Source: Haloferax elongans ATCC BAA-1513
GTDB taxonomy: Archaea > Halobacteriota > Halobacteria > Halobacteriales > Haloferacaceae
Assembly (NCBI RefSeq): GCF_000336755.1
Contig: NZ_AOLK01000015.1
Span: 605,658 to 667,521 of the forward strand
Reading direction: 5' to 3'
DNA length: 61,864 nt
In this document: positions 35,838 through 44,667 of the stretch, one piece after another
How positions within the stretch are numbered: position 1 is the stretch's first letter
How the letters are laid out: every line of letters begins with the position of its first letter
Position numbers and translations under genes: made by a program
Notes under the pieces: model-generated
Database searches by the model: none
What the model was told of the DNA's origin: nothing
Seen by the model: the letters and a program-made list of their open reading frames with translations, nothing else

Positions 35838-36806
35838 ATGACGACGGGAACCGACGAACGGTCCGCGCTCGTGCCCTGGGTAATCCTCTATCTGAAAGGT
35901 GTCTGTATGGGTACGGCCGACGCCGTTCCGGGCGTCTCCGGCGGTACAATCGCACTCATTACCGGCATCTACGAACGTCTCATCAGTGCCCTCACTGCCA
36001 TCACACCGGCGCGCATCCAGCGCGTTCTCTCGGGTATCGCATCGACCCGGCGCGAGGACGCCCTGTCGGCCCTCCGCGAGATAGACGTCGGATTCCTGCT
36101 CGTCCTCGGTGCGGGTATCGCCACGGCCGTCATCACCGTGACGCGCGTTCTCGACACCGCTATCGACCAGTATCCGGTCATCACGTTCGGGTTCTTCTTC
36201 GGCCTTATCGGCGCGTCGGCCGTCGTGTTGTACGCGCAAGTCTCTCTCGACGGTCCGCGCCAACTCGCTGCGGCCGCCGCCGGGTTCCTCCTCGCATTCT
36301 TCGCGTCGGGGACTGCAGGTACCGCACTCGGACACTCGCCACCGGCGACCATGTTCGCGGGCGCAATCGCGGTGAGTGCGATGATTCTCCCCGGTATCTC
36401 GGGGTCGCTCCTCCTGTTGCTCCTCGGTCAGTACGAGTTCATGACGGGGACGCTCAAGACGTTCGTCGACGCGCTTTTGGACGTTGTGACGGGTGGCCCA
36501 GTCGCCGCACTCGTCGAACCGGGTGCCATCGTCGTCGCGTTCATCAGCGGCGCGCTCGTCGGCCTGTTCACTATCGCCCACGCCGTTCGCTGGGCGCTCG
36601 AACACTACCGGCGTGCGACCCTCGCGTTCCTCGTGAGCCTCATCGTCGGCGCACTCCGCGCACCAATCGTCAAAGCCAGCGAAAAGCTCGCTGAAGGGAA
36701 TCAGCCGTGGACTGCCGAACTCATCGGTATCTTTGCCGTGACGGCGGTTATCGGAGCTGCGCTGGTCCTCCTCGTGGACCGATACACGTCGGTCATCGAG
36801 TCCTAA
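35838..36806 (+). CDS. DUF368 membrane protein, candidate polyprenyl-phosphate transporter
   Basis: 322 aa with about 8-9 hydrophobic segments. The family signature GTADAVPGVSGGTIALITG is at about 26-44 and a second inverted-type motif, ILPGISGSLLLLLLGQYEF, at about 185-203. Bacterial DUF368 (PopT) proteins recycle undecaprenyl phosphate across the membrane. Here it is divergent from aglM and close to aglB, so recycling dolichol phosphate after glycan transfer is a reasonable inference. Confidence 0.85.
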   Translation: MTTGTDERSALVPWVILYLKGVCMGTADAVPGVSGGTIALITGIYERLISALTAITPARIQRVLSGIASTRREDALSALREIDVGFLLVLGAGIATAVITVTRVLDTAIDQYPVITFGFFFGLIGASAVVLYAQVSLDGPRQLAAAAAGFLLAFFASGTAGTALGHSPPATMFAGAIAVSAMILPGISGSLLLLLLGQYEFMTGTLKTFVDALLDVVTGGPVAALVEPGAIVVAFISGALVGLFTIAHAVRWALEHYRRATLAFLVSLIVGALRAPIVKASEKLAEGNQPWTAELIGIFAVTAVIGAALVLLVDRYTSVIES

Positions 36807-36839
36807 GTCGGGAAGAAAGCAGTCTTTTCTGAGACCGAT

Positions 36840-37394
36840 TTACCGCCGAGCCACGCAGACGAACGTCTCGCGTCGCGTCGCCCCGTGGGTGACAGTGAAT
36901 CCGGCCGCCTCGAAGGCTTCGACGGCGTCTCCGAGTCCGAATCGTTCGTCAGTCGGTGGGCCTGCCTCTCCGTCACCAGCGGCGGACCAGTCGATAGTGA
37001 CGACGTGACCACCGGGCGCGACGACTCTGGCAATTTCGGCCAGCGCCTCGTCGGTGGCGAACTCGTGGTAGGTCATCGTCGAGAACGCGGCGTCGAGGTG
37101 GTCGTCGTCGAAGGGCAGCGAGGCGACGTCCGCGGTGACGAACTCCACGTTCTCCGGTGTGCCCTTGTCGCGGTAGAAGTCGTGCATCGCCTCCTGTACG
37201 TCCACGGCGTACATCGTGTCGACGGACGGCGCGACGTCGTCAGTGAAGAAACCAGTTCCACTCCCGAGGTCGGCGACGACGTCCCCCGGACGCGGGTCGA
37301 GCAGGGAGAGTAATTCTTCACGAGAGACGAACCGGTACCGACTTGGGTCGTCGAGCTTCGCCGCAGAGTCGACGTCGAAAGTGTGAAACCCCAT
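36840..37394 (-). CDS. Class I SAM-dependent methyltransferase (184 aa)
   Basis: MGFHTFDVDSAAKLDDPSRY at the N-terminus, motif I VVADLGSGTGFFTDDVA (about 40-56), VTADVASLPFDDDHLDAAFS (about 83-102) and a post-motif TMTYHEF. Methyl acceptor unknown; related haloarchaeal proteins are small-molecule type. The inner ATG is preferred: homologues, as I remember them, begin at this point and a weak TATA-like GACTTAGCA is about 28 nt upstream. Confidence 0.8.
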   Translation of the reverse strand: MGFHTFDVDSAAKLDDPSRYRFVSREELLSLLDPRPGDVVADLGSGTGFFTDDVAPSVDTMYAVDVQEAMHDFYRDKGTPENVEFVTADVASLPFDDDHLDAAFSTMTYHEFATDEALAEIARVVAPGGHVVTIDWSAAGDGEAGPPTDERFGLGDAVEAFEAAGFTVTHGATRRETFVCVARR

Positions 37395-37522
37395 ACGAGA
37401 GGTGTGTTCGGAAGGTGCTAAGTCCCATCGGTCGGCTGAGGGTGTGTAGAAATCACGCACAAACGCGACCGAATATGCCGTCGGCGATGGGCTTTTGCGT
37501 GCCGACAGATACCATTTGAGAT

Positions 37523-37711
37523 ATGGAACCCCAACTTCGACGACCGACTCGACGCGCCTGCGAGCGCTGTGGTCGCGTGGAACGATGGGACGGCGACGCA
37601 GCGACGTGGCGTGTCGCGTCCGAAGACGGCGACAAGCAGGTCGGAAACCCCTACTGCATCCACGAGTGGGACATCAACGGCCGCTTTGCGCCCTTCGAAG
37701 AACCGGCGTAA
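37523..37711 (+). CDS. HEWD-family small zinc-ribbon-like protein (62 aa)
   Basis: Contains CERCGRVERWD (about 13-23), a later Cys in NPYCIHEWDING with the HEWD tetrad that names the family. Two CxxC-type Cys plus Cys/His suggest metal binding; function unknown. TATA-like box GGCTTTTGCG is about 29 nt upstream. Followed 24 bp later by cutA in the same direction. Confidence 0.75.
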   Translation: MEPQLRRPTRRACERCGRVERWDGDAATWRVASEDGDKQVGNPYCIHEWDINGRFAPFEEPA

Positions 37712-37735
37712 CACGACGAGACGAGTTACACAGCG

Positions 37736-38050
37736 ATGCCGACAGCATACGTGACCGCGCCACCCGACGCGGCAGACGAACTCGCCCGAACGCTCGTCGA
37801 GGAACGACTCGCGGCGTGTGTGAACCGCGTTCCTTGCCAGTCGGTGTATCGGTGGGACGGCGAGGTCCACGACGACGACGAGGTCATCCTGCTCGCGAAG
37901 ACGACCGACGACCGATACGACGAGTTCGTCTCGCGGGTGGTCGAACTCCATCCATACGACGTGCCCTGCATCGAACGCTTCGACGAATCCCACGTCCTCG
38001 ACGAGTACGCGACGTGGGTCGCAACCGAAGTATCGGACCCCGAAAACTAG
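37736..38050 (+). CDS. cutA: CutA1 divalent-cation-tolerance-like protein
   Basis: 104 aa, the usual length of the trimeric ferredoxin-like CutA fold. Signs: TAPPDAADELARTLVEERLAACVNR (about 7-31), YRWDGEVHDDDEVILLAKT (about 38-56) and a HPYDVPCI segment (about 72-79). Cytosolic; metal-binding in the family, though its true role is unclear. Probably cotranscribed with the HEWD gene. Confidence 0.9.
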   Translation: MPTAYVTAPPDAADELARTLVEERLAACVNRVPCQSVYRWDGEVHDDDEVILLAKTTDDRYDEFVSRVVELHPYDVPCIERFDESHVLDEYATWVATEVSDPEN

Positions 38051-38081
38051 CCGCAGGCCGGCGGTTCCGTTGCTGTCGATT

Positions 38082-38753
38082 CTACGACTCCTGTAGCGAC
38101 TGAAGGACCGAGAGCGTGCCGTCCATGTACGAGTCTTCGAGCACTTCGTCTGCGGCCGCTTTCGCCACGTCGTCGGCGTTCGCGACGGCGTAGGACTGCC
38201 CGGCGACGCCGAAGGTGGAGGCGTCGTTTTCGCTGTCGCCGATTGCAACGAAGTCGGCGGGGTCGTAGTCGAGGCGGTCACAGACGTGTTCGAGGCCGAC
38301 CGCCTTCTCGACGCCCGGACTCTTTACGTGGTAGGCAAAGCCCGTATCGACGACTTCGAGGTCGAACTCGGCAGAGACCTCCCGAAGAAGCGCTTCGTCC
38401 GCATCGAGGCTGATGGCAATCTCCGTCTCGCGCCAGCGGTTGACAGTGTCGGCGGGACCCCAGCCGAGGTCGCCACCGCGGGCGACGAACTCGTCTGCGG
38501 CGGCCTGTGCGTCCTCGCGGTCGCCCGCGAAGGTCACGTCGCCCTCGACGAGGACGACCCCGCCATTTTCGGCGACGACCGTCTCGGGGAGTCCGAGGTA
38601 GTGACACAGAGAGACAGGGTACGGGAACGCCTTTCCGGTGGCTAAGACCACGGGCGCGTCCCACGAGGGGAGCACGTCGAAGGCGCGGGGGTCGAGATGA
38701 CCGTCGGCGTCGGTGAGTGTGCCGTCGATATCGAGTACGAGCGGTGGAACCAT
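38082..38753 (-). CDS. Phosphoglycolate phosphatase-like HAD hydrolase (223 aa)
   Basis: Motif I LVLDIDGTLTDADG (about 5-18), motif II VVLATGKAFP (about 34-43), the cap with IAISLDADEALLREV, and motif IV FVAIGDSENDASTFGVAG (about 168-185). The length and layout match archaeal phosphoglycolate phosphatases, though related Cof-type sugar phosphatases cannot be excluded. Convergent with cutA. Confidence 0.8.
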   Translation of the reverse strand: MVPPLVLDIDGTLTDADGHLDPRAFDVLPSWDAPVVLATGKAFPYPVSLCHYLGLPETVVAENGGVVLVEGDVTFAGDREDAQAAADEFVARGGDLGWGPADTVNRWRETEIAISLDADEALLREVSAEFDLEVVDTGFAYHVKSPGVEKAVGLEHVCDRLDYDPADFVAIGDSENDASTFGVAGQSYAVANADDVAKAAADEVLEDSYMDGTLSVLQSLQES

Positions 38754-38783
38754 ACCACCGCTTGGGAGACAGGGGAAAAAGAG

Positions 38784-39953
38784 TCAGCGGTCGGAGCCGT
38801 CGATTCCGCGGAAGACCAGCGTCGAGAAGTTCGGCACGGGACGCGTCGCGGGTCGTCCCGGCCCGTCTGTCGTCCCAGCGACCGCGACGCGCCGGACGAT
38901 TCCGAGGTCCGACAGTTCGTAGAGGACGCGCCGAACGGTCGTCTGCGAGAGCGACACGGACGGTTGGGCGGCGATTGCCTCGGTCGCCGCCGTGACGGAC
39001 TCACACTCGTCGTCGTCGAGTTCGACGAACGCCCGAAGCACCTGTCGGCGGTTCTCGGAGAGGGCGAAGACGCGGCCGAGCGAGCACCCGTCTTCGGGGA
39101 CTGCGTCGATTCCGGCAGTCACGTACTCCGGGTCGATAGTGTCTGCCTCGTCTGCCGCGGCGAGCGTCGCCGCACCGTAGAGTGCGGAGAGCGCGTCGTG
39201 TGCATCGCCGTCGGCCCAATCGGCGATAGTGTTCGTCACGTCGTGCGTGAGCGCGGTTCGCGTGATGGCGTCCGACCCGCGCTCGGCGAGAACGTCGGCG
39301 AGTGCGTGCCGCTCGTAGGCTGGAATCTCGATGTCCGCCACGTCCGCTTCCAGCGCCGGTCGTTCGTCTCGCCCGATTGCGATGACAGAGACGTGCGGTG
39401 AGGCGTCGGCAAGCGTCTCGATAGCAGTTTCCGCACTGTACGTCATCGGTTCGCCGACGTGGTCGACCGCGACGACCGCCCGATTGTCGTGCGTAAGTCG
39501 GTCCGCTAGTCGGGTGCGGAGCGACTCGACGCCCACGCCCTGCGAGGGGACGTCCTCCTCGCTGAGGTCGTCGAGGACGGCGTGGAGGAGCGTAAACTCC
39601 GTCTGGGCCGCGCGGGCGTCGACGTAGGAAAACGAGATGGTCGGTGGTTGGACCGCGCGCGTCGTCGTGTAAATCACCGACTGAGGGGACGGTATCGCCC
39701 GCGAGATGTGGTCGAACAGTGAAGTTACGAGTGCGGACTTCCCAGCGCCCTTCGGCCCGTGGACGTACGCGTGCGTCGGAAGCGACCCGTCGAAGACGGG
39801 GTCGAGATGGTCGAGAAGCATCTCGAGTGTTGGCCCGCGACCAGTCGGTTCGTCCGGGTGGACCGTCGGGTTCAATACGGTCACGTCGCGGACGATACGG
39901 CGTCTCGACTCACCTCGGTTCCGGCGTCGCGCGATTCGGTCTTCGAGTCGCAT
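38784..39953 (-). CDS. Orc1/Cdc6-type AAA protein with altered ATPase motifs (389 aa)
   Basis: Walker A is intact: VHGPKGAGKSALV (about 64-76). Walker B reads AVVAVDHV where DE is expected, and the sensor-1 position in VIAIGRDERP has Arg rather than Asn. The C-terminal winged helix (about 300-389, VSLSQTTVRRVLYELSDLGIV) fits Cdc6. Haloarchaea carry many Orc paralogues, not all tied to origins; this one probably has weak or no ATP hydrolysis. No clear origin repeat was found next to it. Confidence 0.82.
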   Translation of the reverse strand: MRLEDRIARRRNRGESRRRIVRDVTVLNPTVHPDEPTGRGPTLEMLLDHLDPVFDGSLPTHAYVHGPKGAGKSALVTSLFDHISRAIPSPQSVIYTTTRAVQPPTISFSYVDARAAQTEFTLLHAVLDDLSEEDVPSQGVGVESLRTRLADRLTHDNRAVVAVDHVGEPMTYSAETAIETLADASPHVSVIAIGRDERPALEADVADIEIPAYERHALADVLAERGSDAITRTALTHDVTNTIADWADGDAHDALSALYGAATLAAADEADTIDPEYVTAGIDAVPEDGCSLGRVFALSENRRQVLRAFVELDDDECESVTAATEAIAAQPSVSLSQTTVRRVLYELSDLGIVRRVAVAGTTDGPGRPATRPVPNFSTLVFRGIDGSDR

Positions 39954-40168
39954 GAGGAATTGTCTCTTACGTGGCCGGTTTTCCGTGCATGGATAAAAAT
40001 GAACGTACTGTCGTCTCGGGATTTTCCAGAGACCGCTGTCCTCCCGGCAGTGTCACTCTCGGCCGCCGTGAGGGAGTACTGTGAGCAACTGTGAACGCCA
40101 CTGATTCACCCGTAGATTCGGAGTGCCAATAACTATTTTGAATGTTCATTTTGAAAACTTCCTGTCCT
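39954..40168. other. Intergenic region between the Orc gene and glp operon
   Basis: No gene and no recognisable origin recognition box. The right end is AT-rich and carries the direct repeat at 40135-40155. Confidence 0.45.
40135..40155 (+). promoter_or_regulatory. ATTTTGAA direct repeat upstream of the small ORF and glpA
   Basis: ATTTTGAA at 40135-40142 and 40148-40155, 13-nt period, with TGAATGTTCA in between. Could supply a TATA box for the ORF at 40169 and/or an operator for glycerol control. Confidence 0.4.
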
Positions 40169-40258
40169 ATGCGACCCACTGAGAAACCGCATACTCCGCT
40201 ATTCTACGGGGTTGAACAGCGCACCGGGACAGAAAAAGCAGTCCAGAAGTTGAACTAA
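40169..40258 (+). CDS. Possible small ORF upstream of glpA (29 aa)
   Basis: ATG 14 nt after the ATTTTGAA repeat, ending TAA. The peptide begins MRPTEKPHTPLFYGVEQR and ends VQKLN; it is basic, unlike most proteins here. It ends 62 bp before glpA and after the AT-rich promoter box, so it could be a leaderless leader ORF or an independent small protein. No homology was recognised. Confidence 0.35.
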   Translation: MRPTEKPHTPLFYGVEQRTGTEKAVQKLN

Positions 40259-40276
40259 ACCGCCTCGTTAGCCAGT

Positions 40277-40290
40277 GAAGGTAAAATAAA
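40277..40290 (+). promoter_or_regulatory. Candidate glpA promoter
   Basis: The AT-rich string AAGGTAAAATAAAG lies about 37 nt before the glpA ATG, giving a predicted 5' leader of roughly 10 nt. Confidence 0.45.
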
Positions 40291-40320
40291 GTGCCCGCAG
40301 TTCTTTTTCACGAAAGACGG

Positions 40321-42048
40321 ATGAGTACATCGCCGAGCGTTCTCGTCATCGGCGGGGGGTCGACCGGAACCGGCATCGCGCGCGACCTCGCGATGCGCGG
40401 TCTTGACGTCACCCTCGTCGAGAAGGGGAACCTCACACACGGGACAACGGGGCGGATGCACGGGCTCCTCCACAGCGGTGGACGCTACGCGGTATCTGAC
40501 CAGGCGTCCGCAAAGGAGTGTATCGTGGAGAATCGCGTCCTGCGACGAATCGCCGGGCACTGCGTCGAAATGACCGGCGGGCTGTTCGTCCAGCGACCCG
40601 AGGACTCGGACGAGTACTTCGAGAAGAAACTCGAAGGCTGTCGGGAGTGCGGCATTCCCGTCGAAGTCCTCTCGGCCGAGGAGGCGCGCGAGCAAGAGCC
40701 GTACCTCGCGAAAGACATCAAACGCGCCATCAGAGTTCCTGACGGTGCTATCGACCCGTTCCGGCTCTGTGTCGCGAACGCCGCGAGCGCGGTCGAACAC
40801 GGCGCGCGCATCGAGACGCACTCGGAGGTCACAGACGTGCTCGTCGAGGACGGCGAAGTCGTCGGCGTCGAAGTCACACACAAGTCTGGAACCGGCCCGT
40901 ACGTCCACGGGAATCCCGGCGAAGTCGAAGAGATTCGCGCCGACTACGTCGTCAACGCGACGGGCGCGTGGGCGGGTCAAATCGGCGACCTCGCGGGCGT
41001 GGACGTCGAAGTCCGCCCCTCGAAGGGTGTCATGACTATCATGAACACCCGGCAGGTCGACACGGTCGTCAACCGCTGTCGGCCGAAGGGCGACGCGGAC
41101 ATCATCGTCCCCCACGAGACGACCTGTATCCTCGGCACGACCGACGAAGAGGTCGAAGACCCCGAAGACTACCCCGAAGAGGGCTGGGAAGTCGACCTCA
41201 TGATAGACACGCTCTCCGAACTCGTTCCGATGCTGAAAGACGCGCGGACGATTCGGTCGTTCTGGGGCGTGCGCCCGCTCTACGAGCCCCCGGGAACCGG
41301 CACCGAGGACCCGACGGACATCACCCGCGAGTTCTTCTTGCTCGACCACGCCGACCGCGACGACCTCCCCGGCATGACGAGCATCGTCGGCGGCAAACTC
41401 ACCACCTACCGGATGATGGCCGAGAAGATTTCCGACCACGTCTGCGAGAAGGTCGGCGTCGACGCCGAGTGCCGCACCGCCGACGTCCCGCTTCCCGGAA
41501 GCGAGGACTTCAGCGTCCTCCGCGACTACATGGACGACTTCGGCCTGCGCTCGCCAATCGGCCGCCGCTCGGTCCAGCGTCTCGGCTCTCGGGCCGACGA
41601 CGTGCTGACCAGCATCGACCCGAACCCGGTCGTCTGCGAGTGCGAGGCCGTCACCCGCGCGGAGATTCAAGACTCGCTCGACACGGCTGGAACCGACCTC
41701 AACTCGGTTCGCATCCAGACGCGCGCCTCGATGGGGAACTGTCAGGGCGCGATTTGCTGTCACCGGATGGCGAGCGAACTCGCACCCGAATACGACGAAG
41801 ACGTTGTCCGCGCCTCGCTCGACGACCTGTATCAGGAGCGCTGGAAGGGCGAGCGTCACGGTATGTGGGGTGAACAACTCTCGCAAGCCGCGCTCAAGCA
41901 CATGCTGCATGCGACGACGATGAACCGCGACGCGGACCCGGCGGCAACCGAATCCGGCGTCGACTTCGCGGCGTTCGACGACGGGGCCGTCGCGGACGGC
42001 GGCCGCGACGCACACGCTGTTTCGGAGGTGGACGATGGCGATTACTGA
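40321..42048 (+). CDS. glpA: Anaerobic-type glycerol-3-phosphate dehydrogenase subunit A
   Basis: 575 aa. FAD-binding [19 protein letters not shown] (about 7-25), the DAO domain with [11 protein letters not shown] (about 47-57), [12 protein letters not shown], and a C-terminal BFD-like [2Fe-2S] domain ([12 protein letters not shown] about 440 and GNCQGAICC about 475). Oxidises glycerol-3-phosphate to DHAP. Overlaps glpB by 14 bp. The ATG before [12 protein letters not shown] is chosen over an upstream in-frame codon because of its position after the promoter box. Confidence 0.93.
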   Translation: MSTSPSVLVIGGGSTGTGIARDLAMRGLDVTLVEKGNLTHGTTGRMHGLLHSGGRYAVSDQASAKECIVENRVLRRIAGHCVEMTGGLFVQRPEDSDEYFEKKLEGCRECGIPVEVLSAEEAREQEPYLAKDIKRAIRVPDGAIDPFRLCVANAASAVEHGARIETHSEVTDVLVEDGEVVGVEVTHKSGTGPYVHGNPGEVEEIRADYVVNATGAWAGQIGDLAGVDVEVRPSKGVMTIMNTRQVDTVVNRCRPKGDADIIVPHETTCILGTTDEEVEDPEDYPEEGWEVDLMIDTLSELVPMLKDARTIRSFWGVRPLYEPPGTGTEDPTDITREFFLLDHADRDDLPGMTSIVGGKLTTYRMMAEKISDHVCEKVGVDAECRTADVPLPGSEDFSVLRDYMDDFGLRSPIGRRSVQRLGSRADDVLTSIDPNPVVCECEAVTRAEIQDSLDTAGTDLNSVRIQTRASMGNCQGAICCHRMASELAPEYDEDVVRASLDDLYQERWKGERHGMWGEQLSQAALKHMLHATTMNRDADPAATESGVDFAAFDDGAVADGGRDAHAVSEVDDGDY

Positions 42049-43303
42049 CGACGTGCTCGTCATCGGCGGCGGTATCGCCGCCTGTACGGCCGCGCTCTCG
42101 GCCGCTGAGACCGGCGCGCAGGTTCGACTGCTCGCACACAAGAAGAGCACGCTCCGACAGGCCAGCGGCCTCGTGGACGTCCTCGGGTACGCGGGCGACG
42201 ACGGACCACTCGCGAACCCCTACGACGGCCTCGACGAACTGCCCGAAGACCACCCCTACCGAATCGTCGGCGAAGACGGCATCCGCGACGGTCTGCGCCT
42301 CTTCGACGAGGCCGTGGGCGACGCCTACCGCGGCGGCCACACCGACGACAACGCGCTCGTGGCGACCTACGGCGGTACGATGAAACCGACTGCTCGGTAT
42401 CCCGAGTCGGTCGCGTCCGGTCTCGTGAGCGCGTCCGGCGACATGCTGCTCGTCGGCTTCGAGAGCCTCACCGACTTCGACGCGCCGGTCGCCGCAGACC
42501 ATCTGGAAGCCGCTGGCGTCCCCTTCTCGGTGCGCGGCGTAACCCTCTCGTTCCCCAAAGCGTTCCGCGCGGACGCCAAACTGACGCGCTTCGCCAAGGC
42601 GCTCGACCGCGACGAGTCAGTCGAGGGGGAAACGGTTCGTTCGGCCCTCGCTGACGCCGTCGCCGACGAACTCGACGGTGAGTCGCGTGTCGGCTTCCCG
42701 GCCATGCTCGGCGACGACCACGACACGGAAGTCCGCGACGAACTTGCCGACCGCCTCGGCGTTCCCGTCTTCGAAGTCCCTACCGGCCCGCCGAGCCTCC
42801 TCGGCCTGAAACTCGAAGACATGCTGTTCGACGCCCTCGACGAGGCGGGCGTCCGCATCGCGTCCGGCAATCCCGCGGTCGACTTCGAGGCCGACGGCGA
42901 CCGAATCGAGACGGTTCTCGTCGACCAGAAGAGTCGGATGACGCCCTACGAGGCCGACCAAATCGTCCTCGCGACGGGTGGCCTCGTCGGCAAAGGCCTC
43001 GACTCTGACAGAGAGCACGTGACCGAACCGGTGTTCGGCTGCCACGTCCCGCATCCCGAGGACCGCTACGACTGGTCGGAACCCGAGGCCTTCGGCGACC
43101 ACGAGTTCGCTCGCTTCGGTGTCGTACCGGACGACGAACTCCGGCCAACTGACGCAGACGGCGAATCGCACTTCGAAAACCTGCGTGCGGCGGGTGGCGT
43201 CGTCGGTGGCGCACACGTCGCACGCGAGAAATCCGCGAGCGGCGTCTCGTTGGCGACTGGTGCGGTTGCCGGCCGCCTCGCGGGGGAGGACGCAACCCAA
43301 TGA
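42035..43303 (+). CDS. glpB: Glycerol-3-phosphate dehydrogenase subunit B
   Basis: 422 aa flavoprotein: [20 protein letters not shown] (about 6-25), an interior [17 protein letters not shown] (about 309-325) and a C-terminal [20 protein letters not shown] (about 382-401). Passes electrons from GlpA towards the GlpC membrane/iron-sulfur subunit. Overlaps both neighbours. Confidence 0.92.
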   Translation: MAITDDVLVIGGGIAACTAALSAAETGAQVRLLAHKKSTLRQASGLVDVLGYAGDDGPLANPYDGLDELPEDHPYRIVGEDGIRDGLRLFDEAVGDAYRGGHTDDNALVATYGGTMKPTARYPESVASGLVSASGDMLLVGFESLTDFDAPVAADHLEAAGVPFSVRGVTLSFPKAFRADAKLTRFAKALDRDESVEGETVRSALADAVADELDGESRVGFPAMLGDDHDTEVRDELADRLGVPVFEVPTGPPSLLGLKLEDMLFDALDEAGVRIASGNPAVDFEADGDRIETVLVDQKSRMTPYEADQIVLATGGLVGKGLDSDREHVTEPVFGCHVPHPEDRYDWSEPEAFGDHEFARFGVVPDDELRPTDADGESHFENLRAAGGVVGGAHVAREKSASGVSLATGAVAGRLAGEDATQ

Positions 43304-44613
43304 GTGACGCAGAGACACCACCAGACACGACACCCACACCCGGCGAACAGGGCGAAGACGACTTCGAACCAGTAGAGGTGTTCCCCGAGAGCACCGAGAT
43401 GGACCTCCGACCCGGCGCGGACAACTGTTACAAGTGCACCTCCTGTGACGTGTCCTGTCCGGTCGCGGAAGTCGACGACGAGTTCCCCGGCCCGAAGTTC
43501 CAAGGACCGGAACAGTGGCGCTTGAAGCGCAAAGAGGACGCCTCGGTCGACGACTCCATCATGTCGTGTTCGAACTGCATGCGCTGTGACGACGCCTGTC
43601 CGTCCGGCGTCCCGCTCAGCCAGATGCACAACACGGCTCGCGGCGAGTACGTCGACGAGGAGATGGACAAACTCTCCCGTGAATACATCCGCAACCGCAT
43701 CCTCGCAAATTACCGGACGCTGGCCGAACTCGGCAGCATGTTCCCCCGCCTGACGAACGCCGTCATGGGGAACTCGCTGGTCCAGCAGATAAACGAGAAA
43801 GTCCTCGGCATCACCGCCGAGCGCGAATTCCCGGACTTCGCCACGCAGACGTTCCGCGAGTGGTGGAACGAACGCGGCGGCCCGCAGGTCCGCTCCGAAG
43901 ACAAGCGCGTCGCCTACTTCCACGGGTGTTATTCGAACTATAACACCCCGGAAGTCGGGAAGGCGATGGTCCGCGTCTTCGAGGAGTTCGGCTACGAAGT
44001 CGTCGTCCCCAAGCAGCGCTGTTCGGGGACGCCGATGTTCGCAAACGGCATGATAGACGACGCGAAGCGCGCCGCGGGCATCAACGCCGAGAACTTCGCC
44101 GGTCTCATCCCCGAGGGCTACGACATCATCGCCTCGTGTACCTCGTGTTCGATGTCGCTCAGACAGGAGTACCCCGAACTGTTCGACATCGACGGGCTCG
44201 AAGACATCTCCGAGCACACCTACGAAGCCATGGAGTATCTCCGCATCCACGAGGACCTCGACAGCGCCATCGCCGACGCGTCGGTCTCCGAGCAGTCCTT
44301 CGCGTACCACGCCCCGTGTCACGCCCGCAATCAGGGTCTCGACCGGCAGGCAGTCGAGCTGTTCCGCGACCTCGACGGTGTCAACATCGAGGACGTGGGC
44401 GACTCCTGTTCCGGCATCTCCGGCACGTACGGCTGGAAAGAAGAGAAGTACGACAAGTCGATGCAAATCGGCTCGGACATGTTCGACCACATGGAGCACG
44501 CCGAGGGCAACGTCGGGATGACCGAGTGTCCGACCTGTTCGATGCAGATGGAACACGGCACCGGCTACGACATCAAACACCCGCTGCAACTGCTCGAGGA
44601 GGCGCTGGTCTGA
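43300..44613 (+). CDS. glpC: Glycerol-3-phosphate dehydrogenase subunit C
   Basis: 437 aa. Two 4Fe-4S motifs, NCYKCTSCDVSCPV (about 45-58) and SCSNCMRCDDACPSG (about 88-102), then two CCG domains (HGCYSNYNTP, CTSCSMSLRQEY, HAPCHARNQ, CPTCSMQMEHGTG) likely to hold a noncubane cluster and hand electrons to quinone. Last gene of glpABC; a strong hairpin and T-tract follow. Confidence 0.93.
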   Translation: MSDAETPPDTTPTPGEQGEDDFEPVEVFPESTEMDLRPGADNCYKCTSCDVSCPVAEVDDEFPGPKFQGPEQWRLKRKEDASVDDSIMSCSNCMRCDDACPSGVPLSQMHNTARGEYVDEEMDKLSREYIRNRILANYRTLAELGSMFPRLTNAVMGNSLVQQINEKVLGITAEREFPDFATQTFREWWNERGGPQVRSEDKRVAYFHGCYSNYNTPEVGKAMVRVFEEFGYEVVVPKQRCSGTPMFANGMIDDAKRAAGINAENFAGLIPEGYDIIASCTSCSMSLRQEYPELFDIDGLEDISEHTYEAMEYLRIHEDLDSAIADASVSEQSFAYHAPCHARNQGLDRQAVELFRDLDGVNIEDVGDSCSGISGTYGWKEEKYDKSMQIGSDMFDHMEHAEGNVGMTECPTCSMQMEHGTGYDIKHPLQLLEEALV

Positions 44614-44627
44614 ATCGGAACACCACC

Positions 44628-44667
44628 GCGCGGTGAGAACCGCGCACCGGCTTGCGGCCCCGCTTTT
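44628..44667. terminator. Hairpin plus T-tract between convergent glpC and glmS
   Basis: GCGCGGT-GAGA-ACCGCGC (44628-44645), a perfect 7-bp stem, followed on the plus strand by TTTT at 44664-44667. Lies 15 nt after the glpC stop. Confidence 0.6.

Noticed and set aside
39954-40168. Replication origin beside the Orc/Cdc6 gene
   Set aside because: No repeated origin recognition box or clear AT-rich unwinding element was found; adjacency to an Orc paralogue alone is weak in haloarchaea.
40255-42150. 631-codon minus-strand ORF opposite glpA
   Set aside because: glpA is unambiguous, and the antisense frame lacks domain structure and a promoter.
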